Of a stretch of 64,000 bases of DNA, positions 25,533 to 33,584 are shown piece after piece. The notes beneath the pieces were generated by a model. That model saw only the letters and a list, made by a program, of their open reading frames with translations. It was not told the DNA's origin and ran no database searches. The stretch spans positions 186,001 to 250,000 of the forward strand of contig URSA01000002.1 in assembly GCA_900550475.1 (NCBI GenBank). The letters run 5' to 3'. Source of the stretch: an uncultured Lachnospiraceae bacterium. Lineage in GTDB: Bacteria > Bacillota > Clostridia > Lachnospirales > Lachnospiraceae. Positions within the stretch are counted from its first letter, which is position 1; the number at the start of each line of letters is the position of its first letter. A program made the position numbers and the translations under genes.

Positions 25533-26462
25533 ATGCAGAGTGTTGATGTGATCATCCCGGTATATAAACCGGGTAGGGAGCTTTTCGTATTGTTGGACAG
25601 ATTGCTGGGACAGACGGTTCCCGTCCGCCGGATCATTCTTGCCAATACGGAAGAGAAATATTTTGATCTTTTGGTGCAGGGTACGACCTTTATGGAAAAA
25701 TACGGTTCCGTGGTATCTGTGTTCCATGTGTCAAAACGGGAATTTGACCACGGCAATACAAGACATCTGGCGGTAGAGCGTTCTCAGGCGGAGGTATTTG
25801 TGATGATGACGCAGGATGCGCTTCCTGCGGACAGGCATCTTTTGGAAAAGCTGCTGCAGGCGCTTGATGAGCAGGGAGTGGCGGCTGCCTATGCCAGACA
25901 GCTTCCGGCGAAGGGCTGCAATGTGATCGAACATTTTACCCGGGGCTTCAACTATCCTGACTGTTCCCGGATAAAAAACCTATCTGATGTGAATGAGCTG
26001 GGAGTAAAGGCTTATTTCTGCTCCAATGTCTGCGCGGCATACCGAAGGGATATTTATGAGGAATCAGGCGGCTTTATCCGCCATACCATATTTAATGAAG
26101 ATATGATTTACGCTGCAAAGATTATGAAGATGGGGTATGGGGTGGCATATGCGGCGGACGCCAGAGTGTATCATTCCCACAATTACACCTGCGAGCAGCA
26201 GTTTCACCGCAATTTTGATCTGGGGGTTTCCCAGGCGGATCACCCGGAGGTATTTGACGGTGTTCCATCCGAGAAAGAGGGAAAGAAGCTGGTGAAGCAG
26301 ACAACGGAATATCTGTTCCGCCATAAGAAAGGATTTCTGATTCCGTATTTTTATGTCCAGTGCGCCTGCAGGTATGCGGGTTATCTCTTGGGCAGGCATT
26401 ATAAAAGACTGCCGGATTTTGTGATCAGGCGCTGTACCTCAAATCCGCAGTATTGGTTGTAG
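25533..26462 (+). CDS. GT2 family glycosyltransferase, rhamnosyltransferase-like
   Basis: The 309-residue enzyme begins with the GT2 strand VDVIIPVYKPGREL. It has FDHGNTRH near residue 69 (an F-x-H-G-x-T-R-x signature common in rhamnosyltransferases) and MMTQDALPAD as the metal-binding strand. A later segment FNEDMIYAAKIMKMGY is followed by H-S-H-N. Length and motifs fit the RfbF/RgpB-like group. It lies after the LCP gene hairpin with an AAGGTGAGG-type ribosome-binding site, and is probably the last gene of the polysaccharide locus. Use of dTDP-L-rhamnose is likely but inferred. Confidence 0.85.
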   Translation: MQSVDVIIPVYKPGRELFVLLDRLLGQTVPVRRIILANTEEKYFDLLVQGTTFMEKYGSVVSVFHVSKREFDHGNTRHLAVERSQAEVFVMMTQDALPADRHLLEKLLQALDEQGVAAAYARQLPAKGCNVIEHFTRGFNYPDCSRIKNLSDVNELGVKAYFCSNVCAAYRRDIYEESGGFIRHTIFNEDMIYAAKIMKMGYGVAYAADARVYHSHNYTCEQQFHRNFDLGVSQADHPEVFDGVPSEKEGKKLVKQTTEYLFRHKKGFLIPYFYVQCACRYAGYLLGRHYKRLPDFVIRRCTSNPQYWL

Positions 26463-26473
26463 AAAGCGTCCTC

Positions 26474-26502
26474 TTTACAGAGTTGCGGCGGTATGCTAAA
26501 TT
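26474..26502 (+). promoter_or_regulatory. Promoter of glmS
   Basis: TTTACA (26474-26479), a 17-base spacer and TAAATT (26497-26502) preceded by TGC give an extended -10 promoter. The leader of about 30 bases is too short for a glmS ribozyme. Confidence 0.55.
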
Positions 26503-26538
26503 ATTCATAGTGTAGAAAGAAAGGAACAGGTAAAAAAT

Positions 26539-28365
26539 ATGTGTGGTATTGTGGGATATATCGGAAAAAGACAGGCGGCTCCCATTATTCTCGACGGCCT
26601 TTCCAAGCTGGAGTACCGTGGGTATGATTCTGCGGGAATGGCAGTGTTTGACGGCGAGAAGATCAATATAGAGAAGGCAGTGGGACGCCTTAAGGTGTTG
26701 GAAAACCTGACCCATGCCGGGGAGACCATGCCGGGGCATGTGGGAATCGGTCACACCCGTTGGGCAACCCATGGTGCGCCCAGCGATATCAACGCACATC
26801 CTCATTCCAATAAAGATAAGACGATCGCCGTGATACATAACGGTATCATAGAGAACTACATTCCTTTGAGAAAGAAGCTTCTGGATAAGGGCTATGAATT
26901 TATGTCAGAGACCGACACGGAGGTTTTGGTCCAGCTGCTGGACTATTATTACAAGGGTAATCCGCTGGAGGCAATTACCAAGGTGCTGCATCGTGTGCAG
27001 GGCTCTTACGGGCTGGGCATCATGTTTGCGGATCATCCGGATGAAATCTATGCGGCAAGAAAAGACAGTCCCCTGATCGTGGGAGAGAGCGAGGAAGGCT
27101 GTTTTATTGCCTCCGATGTTCCCGCAATCTTAAAATACACCCGTAAGGTCTACTATGTGGACAATCAGGAGGTGGTACAGCTCAAGGAGGATCAGATCCA
27201 TTTTTACAGTGTGGATGAGGAAGAGGTATTCAAGGAGCCTGTGACCATTGACTGGGATGCGGACGCTGCGGAGAAGGAAGGATATGAGCATTTTATGCTC
27301 AAGGAGATCTACGAGCAGCCTAAGAAGGTAACAGATACCCTGTCACCCAGAATCAAGGACGGGGATATTGTAATTGACGAACTGAATATGACGGACGAGG
27401 AGCTCCGTGCAGTCAAAAGAATCCATATTGTTGCATGCGGTTCCGCTTATCACACGGGCGTGACGGCAAAATATATCATGGAGGGTCTTGCCCGGATTCC
27501 GGTGGAGGTGGATGTGGCATCCGAGTTCCGCTACCGCAATCCGATTCTGGAGGAAGGCTCCATGGTTATCGTGATCAGCCAGTCCGGCGAGACGGCGGAT
27601 ACCCTTGCTGCGCTGCGGGAGGCGAAGGCGAGAGGCTTCAAGGTTCTGGGAATTGTCAATGTGGTGGGAAGCTCCATTGCCAGGGAGGCGGACAGCGTCA
27701 TGTATACATGGGCGGGTCCCGAGATCGCGGTGGCAACGACAAAGGCGTACAGTGCCCAGCTTGCCGCACTGTACCTGCTTGCCATGAAATTCGGAAAGGT
27801 GCGCGGAACCGTCAGTGAGGAGCTTTTTGCCGAACTGCTGGAGGATCTGAGGAAGCTGCCAAACCAGATCGAGCTTCTGCTTGGTCAGAAGGAGAAGATC
27901 CAGCGCTTTGCCAACCGTTATGTGGGAGCGCAGGACATTTTCTTCATCGGAAGAGGAATCGATTATGCCATTTCACTGGAGGGTTCCCTGAAGCTGAAGG
28001 AAATCTCCTACATTCACTCCGAGGCATATCCGGCGGGTGAACTGAAGCATGGTCCTATCGCCCTGATCGAAGACGGCACGCTGGTGGTCGGCATTGCAAC
28101 ACAGCCCGCACTGTATCAGAAGACGATCAGCAATATGACCGAGGTAAAGGCGAGAGGCGCATTCGTCATGGCAGTTACCTGCGAGGGCAACCGGGAGATC
28201 GAGAAGGCTGCGGATTATGTGGTTTATATCCCGGAGACCAACCCGTACTTTGCTAACTCGCTGGCAATTATTCCACTCCAGTTGTTCAGCTACTATGTGG
28301 CTGTGGGTAAGGGCTGCGATGTGGATAAGCCGCAGAATCTGGCAAAGTCCGTCACGGTAGAGTAA
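26539..28365 (+). CDS. glmS: Glutamine--fructose-6-phosphate aminotransferase (isomerizing)
   Basis: The 608-residue enzyme makes glucosamine 6-phosphate from fructose 6-phosphate and glutamine, the entry to UDP-GlcNAc and peptidoglycan. The N-terminal glutaminase domain starts MCGIVGYIG with nucleophile Cys2 exposed after Met removal. HTRWATHG and SETDTEV follow. Two SIS sugar-isomerase domains (about residues 285-610) contain SQSGETADT and the C-terminal tail ends AKSVTVE, as in the family. AAAGGAACAGG precedes ATG. Regulation by the riboswitch-ribozyme known from other Firmicutes is not seen here. Confidence 0.97.
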   Translation: MCGIVGYIGKRQAAPIILDGLSKLEYRGYDSAGMAVFDGEKINIEKAVGRLKVLENLTHAGETMPGHVGIGHTRWATHGAPSDINAHPHSNKDKTIAVIHNGIIENYIPLRKKLLDKGYEFMSETDTEVLVQLLDYYYKGNPLEAITKVLHRVQGSYGLGIMFADHPDEIYAARKDSPLIVGESEEGCFIASDVPAILKYTRKVYYVDNQEVVQLKEDQIHFYSVDEEEVFKEPVTIDWDADAAEKEGYEHFMLKEIYEQPKKVTDTLSPRIKDGDIVIDELNMTDEELRAVKRIHIVACGSAYHTGVTAKYIMEGLARIPVEVDVASEFRYRNPILEEGSMVIVISQSGETADTLAALREAKARGFKVLGIVNVVGSSIAREADSVMYTWAGPEIAVATTKAYSAQLAALYLLAMKFGKVRGTVSEELFAELLEDLRKLPNQIELLLGQKEKIQRFANRYVGAQDIFFIGRGIDYAISLEGSLKLKEISYIHSEAYPAGELKHGPIALIEDGTLVVGIATQPALYQKTISNMTEVKARGAFVMAVTCEGNREIEKAADYVVYIPETNPYFANSLAIIPLQLFSYYVAVGKGCDVDKPQNLAKSVTVE

Positions 28366-28470
28366 AATAATAGCAGAATTTAACACAAAACTCATATTTT
28401 CATCACAGAAAAGACACAATTCCTGCCTATACTGAGGGTACAAAGTTAAGGAAAGAGAGGTCATTGTGTT

Positions 28471-29814
28471 ATGTACGAGAATGACAATTATGTGAATGGA
28501 TATACAAGCTATCAGCCGTCGCAGGGCATGCCGCAGTATACACAGCCGGCGCCGCAGCCTGAGAAGAAGAAAAAAGGAGCAGGACATTTCTTCAGAAAGA
28601 CAATCGCCTGCGCCAGTATGGGGCTTTGCTTCGGGCTCTTTGCCGGAGCGGGCGCTTACGCCGTGGCGGACGGAACCGGAATGATCAGCAAATGGGAGGC
28701 TGCGCAGGAAGCCTCCGGTGATGTGGCAAAGCTTGAGAGTTATCAGAAGGAAATTGAGAACATGGTAACCGACGGAACGGGCTCCACCGCCGTGACGGCC
28801 ACCAATGTGACCACCGTCACATCCGATGTGTCCGGTATGGTGGAGAAAGCGATGCCGTCCATGGTTTCCATCATCAATACCTACACGGAAAGAGTGTCCT
28901 ATTTCGGTCAGGTGATCGAGCAGGAGGGAAGCGCTTCCGGTTCCGGTATCATTGTGGGACAGAATGACACAGAGCTTTTAATCGCCACCAACTATCATGT
29001 AGTGGAGAACGCAAAGACTCTGAGCGTGCACTTCACGGATGAAACGGATGCCGAGGCAGTGGTCAAGGGTACGGATTCCGCTATGGATCTGGCGGTGATC
29101 GCGGTGAAACTTTCCGACTTGAGCGAGGATACCAAGAGCGCGATCTCCATTGCAAAGCTTGGAGATTCGGAGAGCCTTAAGCTGGGTGAGCCTGTTGTGG
29201 CAATCGGCAATGCATTGGGTTACGGTCAGTCCGTGACAGTTGGATATGTCAGTGCGCTGAACAGGGAAGTGACCATGGAGAGCGGCTCAACAGGAACCTT
29301 TATCCAGACGGATGCCGCCATCAACCCGGGCAACTCCGGCGGTGCGCTGCTCAATATGAACGGCGAAGTAATCGGCATCAACTCCAGTAAAATCGGCGGT
29401 ACTTATGTGGAAGGAATCGGCTATGCCATCCCCATCTCCGCAGCGCAGCCTATACTGGAGGATCTGATGAGCAAGGAAACCCGCGTGAAAGTTGACGGGG
29501 ACACCGGTTATCTGGGCATTATTCCCCAGTCCGTCACCAGTGATGTGGCAGAGATTTACGGTATGCCGGAGGGCGTGTATGTCTCCAGAGTCGAGGACGG
29601 CACACCGGCTGCCGATGGCGGTCTGCTGAAGGGTGACATCATTACCAAGCTCGACGGAACCAGACTTCAGACAGCGGAAGCTCTGCGCGAGCGGCTCGAG
29701 TATTACAAACCCGGCGAGACTGTGGAGCTTACGGTGATGAGAAGCATTGACGGCGAATATCAGGAGATTACGCTTACCGTCACACTGGGAAGCCGCGATT
29801 CCATACAGCAGTAA
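28471..29814 (+). CDS. HtrA/DegP-like membrane-anchored serine protease
   Basis: The 447-residue protein has a Gln/Pro-rich cytoplasmic N-terminus, one membrane segment (about residues 43-66), a trypsin-like domain (about 120-330) and one PDZ domain (about 345-440). The triad is His176 (ATNYHVV), Asp206 (AMDLAVI) and Ser289 (NPGNSGGAL). It degrades or refolds misfolded extracytoplasmic proteins under envelope stress. TATACT at 28428-28433 may be the -10, but no good -35 was found. AAAGAGAGG precedes the ATG. A strong terminator follows. Confidence 0.93.
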   Translation: MYENDNYVNGYTSYQPSQGMPQYTQPAPQPEKKKKGAGHFFRKTIACASMGLCFGLFAGAGAYAVADGTGMISKWEAAQEASGDVAKLESYQKEIENMVTDGTGSTAVTATNVTTVTSDVSGMVEKAMPSMVSIINTYTERVSYFGQVIEQEGSASGSGIIVGQNDTELLIATNYHVVENAKTLSVHFTDETDAEAVVKGTDSAMDLAVIAVKLSDLSEDTKSAISIAKLGDSESLKLGEPVVAIGNALGYGQSVTVGYVSALNREVTMESGSTGTFIQTDAAINPGNSGGALLNMNGEVIGINSSKIGGTYVEGIGYAIPISAAQPILEDLMSKETRVKVDGDTGYLGIIPQSVTSDVAEIYGMPEGVYVSRVEDGTPAADGGLLKGDIITKLDGTRLQTAEALRERLEYYKPGETVELTVMRSIDGEYQEITLTVTLGSRDSIQQ

Positions 29815-29826
29815 GATTGATTATGT

Positions 29827-29867
29827 ACCTGCGGATATACAGGAAGCCTGTGTATCCGCAGGTTTTT
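29827..29867 (+). terminator. Intrinsic terminator of the HtrA gene
   Basis: A 17-base stem (ACCTGCGGATATACAGG with CCTGTGTATCCGCAGGT, one G-T pair) with an AAG loop is followed by TTTTT. It lies between two convergent genes and serves the plus-strand gene. Confidence 0.9.
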
Positions 29868-29874
29868 GATATCA

Positions 29875-30552
29875 TCACCTCACTATGAGATACGGTTTCA
29901 GTTTCGCTATAAGAGTGTGAATCTTAGTTCCGGGGGCAGAGGCGGAAGGTGATTTGCCTTTGTTGAGTATATCCAGTTTTTCGGCGTTTGAAATTGCTGT
30001 ATCTATGTAGGGGAATAAAATGTGAAACATATCGCTGCGATTTTTTTCATAACAACCTAAGCCTAAAGAGTTGAGAATCAGAGATAGTTTAGAAAGATAC
30101 GAGTTTCTGTGAAGGTCAGACTGTATAAAGTGGAAGTGGAGCAGAAACCACAATTCAATACATTGGTTTGACCAGATGGCGTGGTATGTGGTTTCTGCGG
30201 TTGATTGGGCGGCGCAGAGCCCTGCGGTCTTGTTGATATGCTCTGCGGGAAAGCCGTCTGTGTCATAGACAATCCATACATGTTTATAGATGTTGGCGGA
30301 TGCCGATGCCATCTGCTTGGCTTTTTGAAACAAGCCCAGAGTATTATTTCCTGTTCCACAGATGTTAAGCTGGATCCTGTCCGGATAGGAATTGTTGATG
30401 ATCTCTTTCATTGCACCGAAGTACGCAGGTTCGGTGTTAGTACCTTCGGTGATAATCAAGTGATATTCCGGCTGGATTTTTATCGGCTTATCCCGCCTGC
30501 CTTTCATCCAGCCTTTATCAAGATCACTTTTCTTAAATGGTTTCAAACTCAT
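29875..30552 (-). CDS. RloB-like protein (AbiLii-type defence component)
   Basis: The 225-residue protein carries the RloB family pattern: ITEGTNTEPAYFGAMKE (Glu36), the acidic IVYDTDGF (Asp97, Asp99), and SNQCIELWFLLHF (Glu133). These spaced acidic residues recall a TOPRIM-type metal site, so a nuclease role is plausible. Its ATG overlaps the stop of the upstream ATPase gene by four bases, with GGGAGGTGA before it. RloB-type proteins paired with an ATPase make up the AbiL abortive-infection system and the rlo genes near restriction loci. The gene is much more AT-rich than its neighbours, consistent with acquisition. The target is unknown. Confidence 0.8.
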   Translation of the reverse strand: MSLKPFKKSDLDKGWMKGRRDKPIKIQPEYHLIITEGTNTEPAYFGAMKEIINNSYPDRIQLNICGTGNNTLGLFQKAKQMASASANIYKHVWIVYDTDGFPAEHINKTAGLCAAQSTAETTYHAIWSNQCIELWFLLHFHFIQSDLHRNSYLSKLSLILNSLGLGCYEKNRSDMFHILFPYIDTAISNAEKLDILNKGKSPSASAPGTKIHTLIAKLKPYLIVR

Positions 30553-31754
30553 GTAAAATCACCTCCCAACATGTTGGAGAGGTACGGATCTGCACCATAG
30601 CGTCCCTCAAGGTATTGCTTATCGTATGCTGCCGTACTTTTGATCCGATCATTGTCTTCCCCACGGATTTCATGAAGAGAGTAAATTTCACTTTCGTGCC
30701 GCATATTTTCTGCTGCAAACCAGATTTCGTCACGGCGGAAAACGGTGTTTTTCAGGGTGGACATATCGTGGGAGGTAAACAAAAGCTGAGCGCCGAATTT
30801 GTTGATTTCTTTGTTTTTGAATAGTGAAATGACATAGCGCAGCAGCTTCGGATGGAGTTTCGCGTCCAATTCGTCAACAATGACCAGACGCCCCTCCCGC
30901 AGAGCAAGCAGGATGACCGGAAGAACAGTTACAAGCTTGCGCGTACCGTCAGATTCTTCTGAAAAGGATAGTTCATATTCATGGGAGCCCAGTGTTCTTT
31001 TCATAAAAAGCTGCTTATGATCCTCGTCGTACCGGTAATCTGCGATGTCAATATCCATGTCGTTAAGTGCATGAATGAGCTGCGCCTTTTCCCGATTACT
31101 TGTATCAAGCATAATTTGCGGGAATGTTTCCGATCCGGCGTAACTTTGAATGATGCAGCTTTCAAACCAAGCCATGACCTCACTGATCACGGCAATATTA
31201 TAATTGATGGCAAGGAAAGAAAGATAGGGCATTTTGAGATTGACATCGGTGTTGATATTTTTCTTATTGATTGTGTAGCCAAGTGTAACATGGGTGGTTT
31301 CCCGCTCGTAGATGGTCGCGGTTTTCTTTCCGGTAATTGCCCTGCGGTATAGTCCTTCTGAGACAATTTCATCATTCTTCAGTGCGATATAGTAGCAGTA
31401 TTCATTTTGATTGATCCGAAAAAATAAACGGAACTCGGTCGGTTTATTTTTTGATGTCTCGTCGAAGAGAAACGGAACGGCATCGACTTTCTGCTGAAGA
31501 ATGAGCCCATTCTGATTTTTTCCCAACTCATTTACAGGATTCACGATTGTGGAGATCACACAGGAAAGAGCGTGCAGTAAGTTGGACTTTCCGCCCGCAT
31601 TCGGACCGTACACGACGCTGACGGGAACGAGGGAAACCGCTTTATCTGCATCAATAAGCGTATCTTTGAATTCCGGAAGAACAGACGCCTGAAAGTCAAA
31701 AGTAGTTTCCTTTTTGTATGATTTGAAATTTTGGAATGAAAACTGGCATAACAT
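30549..31754 (-). CDS. AAA/SMC-like ATPase, RloA/AbiLi-type
   Basis: The 401-residue ATPase belongs to the AAA_15/OLD-like ABC-type ATPases. It starts MLCQFSFQNFKSYKKET, as these proteins do. Walker A GPNAGGKS is at residues 50-57, a signature-like FSEESDGTRKL near 265, and Walker B LVIVDELDAKLHPKLL near 285-300. There is no C-terminal TOPRIM domain; the following RloB-like gene may supply it. It probably senses infection and activates the partner, as proposed for AbiL and related two-gene systems. It has its own promoter on the minus strand and an AGGAGGTG ribosome-binding site. Base composition is AT-rich relative to flanking genes. Confidence 0.85.
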   Translation of the reverse strand: MLCQFSFQNFKSYKKETTFDFQASVLPEFKDTLIDADKAVSLVPVSVVYGPNAGGKSNLLHALSCVISTIVNPVNELGKNQNGLILQQKVDAVPFLFDETSKNKPTEFRLFFRINQNEYCYYIALKNDEIVSEGLYRRAITGKKTATIYERETTHVTLGYTINKKNINTDVNLKMPYLSFLAINYNIAVISEVMAWFESCIIQSYAGSETFPQIMLDTSNREKAQLIHALNDMDIDIADYRYDEDHKQLFMKRTLGSHEYELSFSEESDGTRKLVTVLPVILLALREGRLVIVDELDAKLHPKLLRYVISLFKNKEINKFGAQLLFTSHDMSTLKNTVFRRDEIWFAAENMRHESEIYSLHEIRGEDNDRIKSTAAYDKQYLEGRYGADPYLSNMLGGDFT

Positions 31755-31780
31755 ATTTTACACCTCCTTTTCCTAACGTC

Positions 31781-31809
31781 ATTATATAAGATTAAAACGT
31801 AAAATACAA
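31781..31809 (-). promoter_or_regulatory. Promoter of the RloA/RloB operon
   Basis: On the minus strand TTGTAT (31804-31809) and TATAAT (31781-31786) are spaced by 17 bases. It is divergent from the clpX promoter, which has the identical -35 and -10 hexamers. Confidence 0.75.
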
Positions 31810-31895
31810 GTTTTTTATTTGATTTAAGAAAAAAACATTCTCAAAACGCATATAAAACTTCAAAATGTAAGTTATTTTGTTTAGAAAAACTTCAC

Positions 31896-31924
31896 TTGTA
31901 TCGTATAGGCAGATTCGATATAAT
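31896..31924 (+). promoter_or_regulatory. Promoter of the clpX-like gene
   Basis: TTGTAT (31896-31901), 17 bases, TATAAT (31919-31924). Transcription would start near 31931 and produce a leader of about 90 bases. Confidence 0.75.
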
Positions 31925-31931
31925 AAGGCTG

Positions 31932-31999
31932 ACGGAGCGGGATGCTCCGTAAAAGCGATCACTAGCTTTGTGTCTGCGCGCACTTGACACAAACTCGCT
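31932..31999 (+). promoter_or_regulatory. Structured 5' leader of the clpX-like gene
   Basis: Two stem-loops fill the leader. The first has ACGGAGC (31932-31938) paired to GCTCCGT (31944-31950). The second has TTTGTGTC (31967-31974) paired to GACACAAA (31986-31993), closed further out by AGCGA (31954-31958) and TCGCT (31995-31999). No T-run follows either, so a folded leader or binding sites are more likely than termination. I do not recognise a known riboswitch. Confidence 0.5.
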
Positions 32000-32022
32000 A
32001 TGCATAAAAGACATGCGCAGAA

Positions 32023-33525
32023 ATGGAGAAAAATATGACAGATCAGGATAAAAGAGATGATGATTTGATAGATGAGGTGAAATCCGAGAACGAATCGGAG
32101 AAGGAGCCCGAAAAAGAGTACGAGGATGTCTGCTTTATCTGCCGCAGACCGGAGAGCAAGGCTGGGAAGATGTTTAAGCTGCCGAACAATATCTGTGTGT
32201 GCAGCGACTGTATGCACAAAACCATGGATACGGTGAGCCAGTTTGACTATCAGGGCATGCTGAATAATCCGGCGTTCCAGCAGGATCTGAACAACCTGCA
32301 GAAGAACGGCTTCCCCAATATCAGCTTTGTAAATATTGCGGATCTGCAGGGGGACGGCGGAATCCCGAACAAGCAGAAGCTGAAAAAGAAAAAGACCGGG
32401 GAGGAGGCGCAGCCGGTGCTCAATATCAAGGATATTCCTGCGCCCCACAAGATCAAGGCAAGTCTGGACGAATATGTGGTAGGGCAGGAGCATGCCAAGA
32501 AGGTGATTTCCGTGGCGGTGTATAACCACTATAAGCGCGTTGCCACGGGAACCATGGATGATATAGAGATCGAAAAATCCAACATGCTGATGATCGGCCC
32601 CACCGGCTGCGGAAAAACGTATCTGGTAAAGACGCTGGCAAGGCTGCTGGATGTGCCTCTTGCCATTGCGGATGCCACTTCCCTGACGGAGGCGGGTTAC
32701 ATCGGCGACGACATCGAGAGCGTGGTGTCAAAGCTTCTGGCGGCTGCGGACAACGATGTGGAAAAGGCGGAGAGAGGCATCATTTTTATCGATGAGATCG
32801 ACAAGATCGCCAAGAAGAAGAATACCACTTCCAGGGATGTGAGCGGCGAATCGGTGCAGCAGGGAATGCTCAAGCTTTTAGAGGGCGCGGAGGTGGAGGT
32901 GCCTGTGGGTGCGAACAGCAAGAATGCCATGGTTCCGCTTGCAACCATCAATACCCGCAACATTCTGTTTATCTGCGGCGGCGCATTCCCGGATCTGACG
33001 GATATCATCAAGGAGAGACTGACCAAGCAGAGCTCCATGGGATTCAACGCCCAGCTTAAGGATCAGTATGACGACGACAAGAATCTGCTGTCCAAGGTGA
33101 CGGTGGAGGATATCCGCAAATTCGGTATGATTCCCGAATTTATCGGGAGGCTCCCCATTATTTTCACATTGGAGGGGCTTTCCAAGGAGATGATGGTGAA
33201 GATTCTGAAGGAGCCGAAGAACGCAATCCTCAAGCAGTACCAGAAGCTTCTTGAGCTGGATGAAGTACAGCTCTCCTTCACGGATGAAGCCCTCGAGGCG
33301 ATTGCGGAGAAAGCCATGGAGAGGGAGACGGGCGCCAGAGCGCTCCGCTCCATCATTGAAGATTTCATGCTGGATATCATGTATGAAATTCCGAAGGATG
33401 ACAATATCGGCAGGGTGACTATTACCCGCGAGTATATCGAGGGAACCGGTGGCCCGGTCATCGACATCAGGAACACAGGTGCGGTAAACCCGGATGACCT
33501 GAACAGTCTGCCGGAGGAGGTATAA
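32023..33525 (+). CDS. clpX: ClpX-type AAA+ unfoldase
   Basis: The 500-residue protein has an acidic, low-complexity N-terminus (1-35) and a zinc-binding domain with Cys37, Cys40, Cys60 and Cys63. The AAA+ module has Walker A GPTGCGKT, pore loop GYIGDD, Walker B IIFIDEIDK, and MGF in place of the IGF loop that docks ClpP. ClpX unfolds tagged proteins for ClpP. At about 500 residues it is longer than standard ClpX (near 420-430), and neither clpP nor tig is nearby. It could therefore be a second, specialised ClpX. It has its own promoter and structured leader, and lies divergently next to the RloAB module. ATG 32023 follows a weak ribosome-binding site, and a Met at codon 5 follows GGAG. Confidence 0.9.
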   Translation: MEKNMTDQDKRDDDLIDEVKSENESEKEPEKEYEDVCFICRRPESKAGKMFKLPNNICVCSDCMHKTMDTVSQFDYQGMLNNPAFQQDLNNLQKNGFPNISFVNIADLQGDGGIPNKQKLKKKKTGEEAQPVLNIKDIPAPHKIKASLDEYVVGQEHAKKVISVAVYNHYKRVATGTMDDIEIEKSNMLMIGPTGCGKTYLVKTLARLLDVPLAIADATSLTEAGYIGDDIESVVSKLLAAADNDVEKAERGIIFIDEIDKIAKKKNTTSRDVSGESVQQGMLKLLEGAEVEVPVGANSKNAMVPLATINTRNILFICGGAFPDLTDIIKERLTKQSSMGFNAQLKDQYDDDKNLLSKVTVEDIRKFGMIPEFIGRLPIIFTLEGLSKEMMVKILKEPKNAILKQYQKLLELDEVQLSFTDEALEAIAEKAMERETGARALRSIIEDFMLDIMYEIPKDDNIGRVTITREYIEGTGGPVIDIRNTGAVNPDDLNSLPEEV

Positions 33526-33584
33526 TGCCACAGGGTGCAAATTTTGGATTCCGCTGCATATAGTGAAGAAAAAAGGTTTGCGCC

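Noticed and set aside
26463..26538. Possible glmS ribozyme
   Set aside because: The region is 76 bases and contains the promoter, leaving a leader of about 30 bases, too short for the ribozyme.
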